From NCBI GenBank assembly GCA_050742535.1, contig JBOGIQ010000284.1, positions 1 through 8,107 of the forward strand: a stretch of 8,107 nt of DNA, read 5' to 3'. This stretch comes from Gp6-AA40 sp050742535. GTDB lineage: Bacteria; Acidobacteriota; Vicinamibacteria; Vicinamibacterales; UBA2999. Below the pieces are notes generated by a model, which searched no databases, was not told the origin of the DNA, and was given only the letters and a program-made list of their open reading frames with translations. The translations under genes were made by a program, and so were the position numbers. Of the stretch, positions 3,905-8,107 are shown one piece after another. Numbering within the stretch: position 1 is the stretch's first letter; every line of letters begins with the position of its first letter.

Positions 3905-6601
3905 CTGTCGCTCAGCCCAGGCACGAGATTGGGTCCGTACGAGATAACCGCCGAGATCGGCTCCGGCGGAATGGGCGAGGTCTACCGCGCGACCGACACG
4001 ACGCTGAAGCGTCAGGTCGCGATCAAGGTGCTGCCCGCGGCGCTCGCCCGCGACGTCGACCGCCTCGGGCGCTTCCAGCGCGAGGCCGAAGTGCTCGCCT
4101 CGCTGAATCATCCGAACATCGCGCATCTTTATGGGATCACGGAGGGTCCGCCTGAAGACGGACACTACGTGCGCGCGCTGGTCATGGAGCTGGTGGAGGG
4201 ACCGACGCTTGCCGATCAGATCGCGCAGGGCCCCATTCTCGTCGCCGAGGCGCTGCCGATCGCCACGCAGATCGTCGAGGCGCTCGAAGCGGCGCACGAG
4301 CGCGGGATCATCCATCGCGATCTCAAGCCGGCCAACGTCAAGATCACGCCGCAGGGGCGCGTGAAGGTGCTCGACTTCGGCCTGGCCAAGGCAGCGCAGC
4401 CGGCGGAGGCTGGCGCGTCGCCGTCCGCGCTGTCGCAGTCGCCGACGCTCACGTCGCCCGCCGCGACGGCGTACGGGGTGATCCTCGGCACCGCCGCGTA
4501 CATGAGTCCCGAACAGGCGAGAGGACGATCCGTCGATGCGCGCACCGACATCTGGGCGTTTGGCGCCGTCCTCTACGAGATGCTGACCGGCACGCGCGCG
4601 TTTCGCGGCGACGACGTGTCCGAGACGCTGGCCGCGATCCTCCGCGACGATCCGGACTGGTCGCGTGTGCCGGCGGACGTATCACCCGAGATTCGCGCGT
4701 TTCTCAGACGATGCCTGCGCAAGGATCCCGCTGAGCGCATTCATCACATTGCCGACATGCGCCTCGCGCTGGAGGGCGCGTTCGATCATCCCGTGGAAGC
4801 CGGAGGCGGTTATCCGGCTAAAGCCGGACTCCACGTTTATCGGTGGATTGCCGCGGCCGCAACCGTTGTCGCTCTCGCGGCCGTCGGCGCCGCGCTGTGG
4901 ATGCAGCGGCGCACTGCTGACGTGCGGGTGCAGCAGGTGCGCCGCTTCGCGATCACACTGCCACGGCCGGACCAGCTGTCGGTGGGCGTCGGCAGTCTCC
5001 TGGCCCTCTCGCCGGACGGGCAGACGCTCGTCTATCTCGCCCACATCGACGACCGGTTCCAGCTCGTGCGCCGCGATCTCGATCAACTGGAGGCCACGCC
5101 TATCGCGGGCACCGAGAGCGTCAACGCCCATCACTTCTTTTCGCCGGACGGCCGCTGGCTCGGCTTCCATAACGGGCAACGGCTGATGAAGGTGCCGGTG
5201 ACCGGAGGCCGCCCCGTGCAATTGGCCACGCTTACGACGGGTGATCCTCGCGGATCGAGCTGGGCAGCGGACGACACCATCGTCGTCGCGCTGCGGAACG
5301 GCGGCCTCGTGCGTGTGCCGGCATCGGGCGGTGAGCCGGAACCCCTCGTCAAACCGGACGACGGCCGCGAGTACTGGTATCCCCAGGTGCTGCCCGGGCG
5401 GCGCACCATCCTCTTTACTGCGTCGATGCCAGCGGCCGACACGGGCGACGTCCTCGTGTTCGATCCGGATACGAACATGCGCCGCACCGTGATGCGGGAT
5501 GCATCTGCAGGTCACTATGTCTCGACAGGCCATCTGCTCTTCGCGCGCGGCGGCGACCTGTGGGCCGTGCGCTTCGATCTCGATCGGCTGCAAACGATCG
5601 GCGAGCCGGTGATTGTGCAGCCGGGCGTCCGCGTCGAGTTCGGCGGCGCCGTTCAGGTGGCGGTGGGCGGCGATGGATCGATCGCGTACCTGCCACGCGA
5701 CCTCACGGCGGCAGCGTTCGCGCTCGTCTGGATCAATCGCAAGGGACAGGAGCAGCCGATTGCGGGCGCGGGCAATCGCAATTTCGAGTCGCCGCGGATT
5801 TCGCCGGACGGCCGCCGCGTGGCGATGACCATCAGGGAAGGAAATCCCGACGTCTGGATTTACGACCTGCAGGCCGGCACGCTGAGCCGGCTGACGTTCG
5901 ATCAGGGCGAGGACGAGTCCCCGGTCTGGAGCGCGGACAGCCGCCGGCTGGTATTTGCCGCCACGCGCGGCGACAAACGCCTCACGCTGCAGCGCGCCGT
6001 CGACGGCGGGAACGAGGAAACGCCCGTCACGGCCGCTGGTTCGCATCAGCACCTGAGTGCGTGGTCGGCCGATGGGAAAACGCTGGCGTTCGATTCGCGC
6101 GACGGGGTCTCGGGGAGCTGGGACGTGTGGGTGTCGCCTCTCGGTTCGGACGCCAAGGGGCGGCCGTTGTTCTCCACCAATGCGACCGAACGCGGCGGTG
6201 TCTTCTCGTCCGACGGGCAGTGGATCGCGTACGAGTCCGCCGAAACGGGCCGAAGCGAAGTCTACGTCCAGGCCTACCCGGCGGGCGGACGCAAACGCCA
6301 GATTTCGAACGAGGGCGGGACCGAGCCCGTGTGGTCGGCAACCGGCCGCGAGCTGTTTTATCGCAGCGGGGAGCGGATGATGTCCGCTGACCTCTCTCCC
6401 GCCGGAGCCTCACCGGCACCACCGCGCACGTTGTTCGAGGGTGTGTTCGGACGCCTGCCGTGGGGTGTGCGCAACTACGACGTGTCGCTCGACGGACAGC
6501 GGTTCCTCATGCTGAAGCCGCGCGCGAGCGGAGAAGCACAGCAGATCGTGCTGGTGCAGCACTTCGACGAGGAGCTGAAGCGCCTGCTCCCGGGAAGATG
6601 A
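3905..6601 (+). CDS. Transmembrane Ser/Thr protein kinase with C-terminal PD40 (TolB-like) beta-propeller
   Basis: This 898-residue receptor-like kinase would phosphorylate Ser/Thr on partner proteins in the cytoplasm. Kinase domain, residues about 11-290: glycine loop GSGGMGEVY (19-27), VAIK lysine 41, alphaC Glu60, HRDLKPAN (137-144; catalytic Asp139), DFG (157-159) and SPE (201-203). All catalytic residues are kept. The activation segment is long (157-203) and rich in Ser/Thr/Pro/Ala, with likely autophosphorylation sites. A single membrane helix spans about 314-333. The outer part, about 340-890, carries repeated PD40 motifs (SPDG/SADG/SSDG near 369, 413, 633, 677, 721, 768) forming a propeller that may sense a ligand or bind other proteins. 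No ATG or GTG lies between the in-frame TAG at 3893 and the glycine loop. CTG 3905 gives LSLSPGTRLGPYEI, which looks like the family's N-terminus; TTG 3929 is the alternative. Two palindromic repeats are embedded in the reading frame, at 4144 and 4807. Confidence 0.93.
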   Translation: MSLSPGTRLGPYEITAEIGSGGMGEVYRATDTTLKRQVAIKVLPAALARDVDRLGRFQREAEVLASLNHPNIAHLYGITEGPPEDGHYVRALVMELVEGPTLADQIAQGPILVAEALPIATQIVEALEAAHERGIIHRDLKPANVKITPQGRVKVLDFGLAKAAQPAEAGASPSALSQSPTLTSPAATAYGVILGTAAYMSPEQARGRSVDARTDIWAFGAVLYEMLTGTRAFRGDDVSETLAAILRDDPDWSRVPADVSPEIRAFLRRCLRKDPAERIHHIADMRLALEGAFDHPVEAGGGYPAKAGLHVYRWIAAAATVVALAAVGAALWMQRRTADVRVQQVRRFAITLPRPDQLSVGVGSLLALSPDGQTLVYLAHIDDRFQLVRRDLDQLEATPIAGTESVNAHHFFSPDGRWLGFHNGQRLMKVPVTGGRPVQLATLTTGDPRGSSWAADDTIVVALRNGGLVRVPASGGEPEPLVKPDDGREYWYPQVLPGRRTILFTASMPAADTGDVLVFDPDTNMRRTVMRDASAGHYVSTGHLLFARGGDLWAVRFDLDRLQTIGEPVIVQPGVRVEFGGAVQVAVGGDGSIAYLPRDLTAAAFALVWINRKGQEQPIAGAGNRNFESPRISPDGRRVAMTIREGNPDVWIYDLQAGTLSRLTFDQGEDESPVWSADSRRLVFAATRGDKRLTLQRAVDGGNEETPVTAAGSHQHLSAWSADGKTLAFDSRDGVSGSWDVWVSPLGSDAKGRPLFSTNATERGGVFSSDGQWIAYESAETGRSEVYVQAYPAGGRKRQISNEGGTEPVWSATGRELFYRSGERMMSADLSPAGASPAPPRTLFEGVFGRLPWGVRNYDVSLDGQRFLMLKPRASGEAQQIVLVQHFDEELKRLLPGR
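4144..4169 (+). repeat. REP-like palindrome copy 1, in frame inside the kinase gene
   Basis: This 26-base stretch agrees with 6607-6632 at 24 of 26 positions. The arms GTCCG (4146-4150) and CGGAC (4159-4163) are complementary, with a central CCTGAAGA. It encodes residues 80-88 (EGPPEDGHY) of the kinase, in the turn before the strand RALVMELVEG. From memory, related acidobacterial kinases have a shorter YGLEE-type turn here, which suggests an insertion; that comparison needs an alignment. Confidence 0.75.
4807..4835 (+). repeat. REP-like palindrome variant, in frame in the kinase juxtamembrane linker
   Basis: TCCGGC (4813-4818), loop TAAA (4819-4822) and GCCGGA (4823-4828) form a perfect six-base stem, followed by CTCCACG, which resembles the CACTACG that follows the other two copies. 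It encodes residues about 302-311 (GGYPAKAGLH) just before the membrane helix. The arms differ from the 4144/6607 type (CCGGC rather than CCGCC), so it is a second variant of the same architecture or an independent palindrome. Confidence 0.6.
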
Positions 6602-6606
6602 AACAC

Positions 6607-6657
6607 GGGTCCGCCTCAAGGCGGACACTACGAACGATCCAACTACGAGCTACCAAC
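6607..6657. repeat. Composite repeat: palindrome plus two 15-base-type units, between convergent genes
   Basis: GTCCGCC (6609-6615), loop TCAA (6616-6619) and GGCGGAC (6620-6626) form a perfect seven-base stem. The copy 6607-6632 differs from 4144-4169 at two positions. It runs on into CTACGAACGATCCAA (6628-6642) and CTACGAGCTACCAAC (6643-6657), imperfect copies of the tandem unit at 2105-2134. It starts five bases after the kinase stop codon and reaches into the PilZ gene, whose stop codon and last codons it supplies. The stem may help end transcription from either side, but no T-run follows. Confidence 0.8.
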
Positions 6658-6960
6658 TATCTGTGCTGCGGCGGGCTCCAGGAAGGCCTGGATGATCTCC
6701 GTGGACATTGGATCGAATTCCATCCCGAATCCGACCGACGGTTGCGCGTGCGCAATCCGGCCGATGAGGCTGATGAGGGCGCCGCCGAAGGTCACCCGGA
6801 TCGTGATGGACGCCCCGACGCTGACCGGCGTGCGCGATTCGACGTAACAGCCGGCCGCGGACAGGTCGCTGAGCCGCGTCGCGGCAGGACCGGACATGCC
6901 GTCGATCCGGCATTCGATTAGGACCGCGCGTCTGGGATGCAGTCGCTTCTCGCCACCCAC
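6643..6960 (-). CDS. Single-domain PilZ protein, probable c-di-GMP receptor
   Basis: This protein of about 105 residues is a lone PilZ domain, expected to bind cyclic di-GMP in the cytoplasm and pass the signal to a partner controlling motility, adhesion or secretion. Both c-di-GMP contact motifs are present: RLHPR (6-10; RxxxR) and DLSAAG (32-37; D/NxSxxG). The domain ends with VGFGMEF, typical of PilZ. The last residues IVGSS and the stop are read from the dispersed repeat at 6643-6657, so the original C-terminus may have been changed. GTG 6960 is chosen because GGAGG lies 8 bases upstream and the protein then begins MGGEKRLHPRR; the frame stays open to a GTG at 7017, which would add 19 residues with no evident domain. 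It lies 156 bases downstream of the AI-2E gene on the same strand and converges on the kinase. Confidence 0.88.
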   Translation of the reverse strand: MGGEKRLHPRRAVLIECRIDGMSGPAATRLSDLSAAGCYVESRTPVSVGASITIRVTFGGALISLIGRIAHAQPSVGFGMEFDPMSTEIIQAFLEPAAAQIVGSS

Positions 6961-6968
6961 GTGTGCCA

Positions 6969-6973
6969 CCTCC
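6969..6973 (-). promoter_or_regulatory. Shine-Dalgarno GGAGG that favours the PilZ start at 6960
   Basis: On the minus strand GGAGG (6973 to 6969) precedes the GTG at 6960-6958 by 8 bases, a normal spacing. Another in-frame GTG at 6969 overlaps this site and is unlikely to be used. Confidence 0.65.
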
Positions 6974-7085
6974 GATGAAAAGCGGACGTCGCACCACGGT
7001 CCAAAATCCGTACCCACGCGTGTGGCGCAGGAATCCCCACAGCCGCCGGCGCCACGTGAAATCTCGAAGAAATGTCAGCTGCGTC

Positions 7086-7101
7086 CCAGATGCGAATCTG
7101 G
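7086..7101 (-). other. Hairpin CCAGAT-loop-ATCTGG after the AI-2E gene, weak terminator candidate
   Basis: A perfect six-base stem with a four-base loop stands 15 bases past the AI-2E stop codon. On the minus strand no run of T follows directly, so it is not a classical intrinsic terminator; it may pause RNA polymerase or stabilise the 3' end. The remainder of the 156-base gap between the AI-2E and PilZ genes shows no feature I can support. Confidence 0.3.
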
Positions 7102-7116
7102 ATCTCTGAGGAAACT

Positions 7117-8107
7117 CTACGACTCCTCGATGTGGATCACCGGCTCTTCGCTGATGACATCGTGGTACGCCGTGTCGAAGATGCTCCACGACGTGACGAA
7201 CAGGCCGGCGATGATCGGGCCGATGATGAAGCCGATCGGACCGAACGTGATGATGCCTCCGAGAATCGAGAAGAGGATCACCAGGTCGTGCATCTTCGTG
7301 TCGCGGCCGACGAGGCGCGGGCGCAGGATGTTGTCCACCGACCCGACGACGAAGGCGCAGAAAGCGGCGAGCAGCAGAGCGGTGAGCAGCTGTCCTGTGG
7401 CGGCCAGAATGATGCACGCCGGCACCCAGACCAGCGCCCCGCCGACGACCGGCAGGATCGAGAGCAGGATCATCAGGACCGTCCAGAACAGCGCATTCGG
7501 GATTCCCGCCAGCGCGAACGCGACGCCGGACATCGAGCCCTGGATGATGCCGATGACCACCGTGCCCTTCAGGCTCGCCCGCGTCACCGAGACGAAGCGG
7601 TCGATCATCTGCTCCTTCTCGTCGTGGCGGAGCGGCACATTCCGCAGGATGGCGTCGCGGATCTTCGGCCCGTCGAGCAGCAGGAAGAAGAGGGTATAGA
7701 GAAAGAGCAGGAACTGCGCAATGAATGCGACGGTGCCCTGCGTCGCGTTCGAGAGCGAGCTGGCCAGGAACCCGCCCATGGCGTTGACCACATCTCCCAT
7801 GCGCATGAAGATCTGGTCGCGATATTGGGCGACGCGCTCGAACCCGGGGATTCGCTCGATCTGCTGCTCGAGATACGTGCGGTCGCTGATGAGCCGTTCG
7901 ACCACCGGCCGCACGTCCTCGGTCACGCGCACCGCCTGGTTCACGACGAGCCCCAGCACGAGCAGCAGTGGCGCAATCACCAGCACGAGCGTGCACAGAA
8001 CCGTCACTGTTGCCGCCAGTGCCCGGCTGCGAAGCCTGACAACGAGGTCTTCGTACGACGGGTAGAGCAAACCGGAAAAGATCGCGGCCATCAGGATGGT
8101 CACCAGA
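7117..8107 (-). CDS. AI-2E family transporter (PF01594, UPF0118), N-terminus outside window
   Basis: About 330 residues of a polytopic inner-membrane protein are present; the frame is still open at the right edge and the first helix is incomplete (ILMAAIFSGLLYPSYEDL is the family's early helix), so the true start lies beyond the window. Two helices are followed by a soluble, helical stretch (about 7730-7940, VNQAVRVTEDVRPVVERL and onward) and then by the hydrophobic core with family motifs: FLLFLYTLFFLLLDG, GTVVIGIIQGSMSGVAFALAGIPNALFW, ILPVVGGALVWVPA, GSVDNILRPRLVGRDTKMHDLVI and GPIGFIIGPIIAGLF. Members have been linked to autoinducer-2 export (TqsA) and to Na+/H+ exchange, so the substrate cannot be named from sequence. 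The tail ISEEPVIHIEES is short and acidic. It may be cotranscribed with the PilZ gene. Confidence 0.92.
   Translation of the reverse strand, partial: LVTILMAAIFSGLLYPSYEDLVVRLRSRALAATVTVLCTLVLVIAPLLLVLGLVVNQAVRVTEDVRPVVERLISDRTYLEQQIERIPGFERVAQYRDQIFMRMGDVVNAMGGFLASSLSNATQGTVAFIAQFLLFLYTLFFLLLDGPKIRDAILRNVPLRHDEKEQMIDRFVSVTRASLKGTVVIGIIQGSMSGVAFALAGIPNALFWTVLMILLSILPVVGGALVWVPACIILAATGQLLTALLLAAFCAFVVGSVDNILRPRLVGRDTKMHDLVILFSILGGIITFGPIGFIIGPIIAGLFVTSWSIFDTAYHDVISEEPVIHIEES

Noticed and set aside
4682..6052. Long open frame (456 codons) antisense to the kinase propeller
   Set aside because: Its translation is Arg/His-rich with no recognisable domain, as expected for a shadow frame in high-GC DNA opposite a well-supported gene.
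6961..7017. PilZ start at GTG 7017
   Set aside because: No Shine-Dalgarno was seen there, the extra 19 residues show no domain, and GTG 6960 has GGAGG 8 bases upstream. It is not fully excluded.
7086..7101. Intrinsic terminator for the AI-2E gene
   Set aside because: The six-base stem is real but no T-run follows on the minus strand; it is kept only as a weak hairpin.
6650..7996. 448-codon minus-strand frame spanning the PilZ and AI-2E genes
   Set aside because: It is offset from both real genes and Arg/Ala/His-rich; the real frames match PilZ and AI-2E families.
1..8107. A defence island, biosynthetic cluster, CRISPR array or mobile element carrying a new system
   Set aside because: No nuclease, methylase, transposase, integrase, phage or biosynthetic gene and no regular spaced repeats were seen; the genes are ordinary acidobacterial families apart from one unknown exported protein.

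Overview
The window reads as a chromosomal segment of a high-GC member of the Acidobacteriota, probably from the Vicinamibacteria side of the phylum; the class is inference. Three lineage markers sit together: a VWFA-related protein of the acidobacterial TIGR03436 type, a TIGR03435/DUF3738 'soil-associated' secreted protein, and a long Ser/Thr kinase with one transmembrane helix and a C-terminal PD40 beta-propeller. Short palindromic repeats scattered through genes and intergenic DNA point the same way. No rRNA, tRNA, CRISPR array, transposase, phage or plasmid gene was seen. Coding density is high and no gene-free stretch exceeds 160 bases.

Layout, left to right. Bases 2-796 (+) are the C-terminal part of an NhaA-type Na+/H+ antiporter cut by the left edge. 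It converges on, and overlaps by 7 bases, a minus-strand VWFA-related exported protein (790-2067). An 82-base divergent region (2068-2149) holds a 15-base tandem repeat and a TAGAAT -10 box placed for a leaderless transcript. Then come three plus-strand genes: an unrecognised exported 273-residue protein (2150-2971), the DUF3738 protein (3044-3865), preceded by a perfect CAATAC/GTATTG dyad, and the receptor-like Ser/Thr kinase (3905-6601). The kinase is converged upon by a small PilZ protein (6643-6960, minus). Upstream of that on the same strand is an AI-2E family membrane protein (7117 to the right edge, minus, N-terminus cut off).

The genes do not form an obvious pathway. The theme is envelope and signalling: ion homeostasis, secreted proteins of unknown role, a sensor-like kinase, a c-di-GMP receptor and a membrane permease-like protein.

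The most interesting structure lies in the repeats and starts rather than in a new gene cassette. (1) A short GC-rich palindrome occurs three times. Two copies lie in frame inside the kinase gene, in the beta4-beta5 turn and in the juxtamembrane linker. One lies just past the kinase stop, joined to 15-base tandem repeats that also supply the PilZ stop codon. (2) The same 15-base repeat abuts the promoter of the unknown exported gene. (3) The kinase has no ATG or GTG start; the best start is a CTG placed exactly where a leaderless transcript would begin. (4) The dyad before the DUF3738 gene resembles a BlaI/CopY-type operator. (5) The VWFA protein has lost its metal-site motifs.
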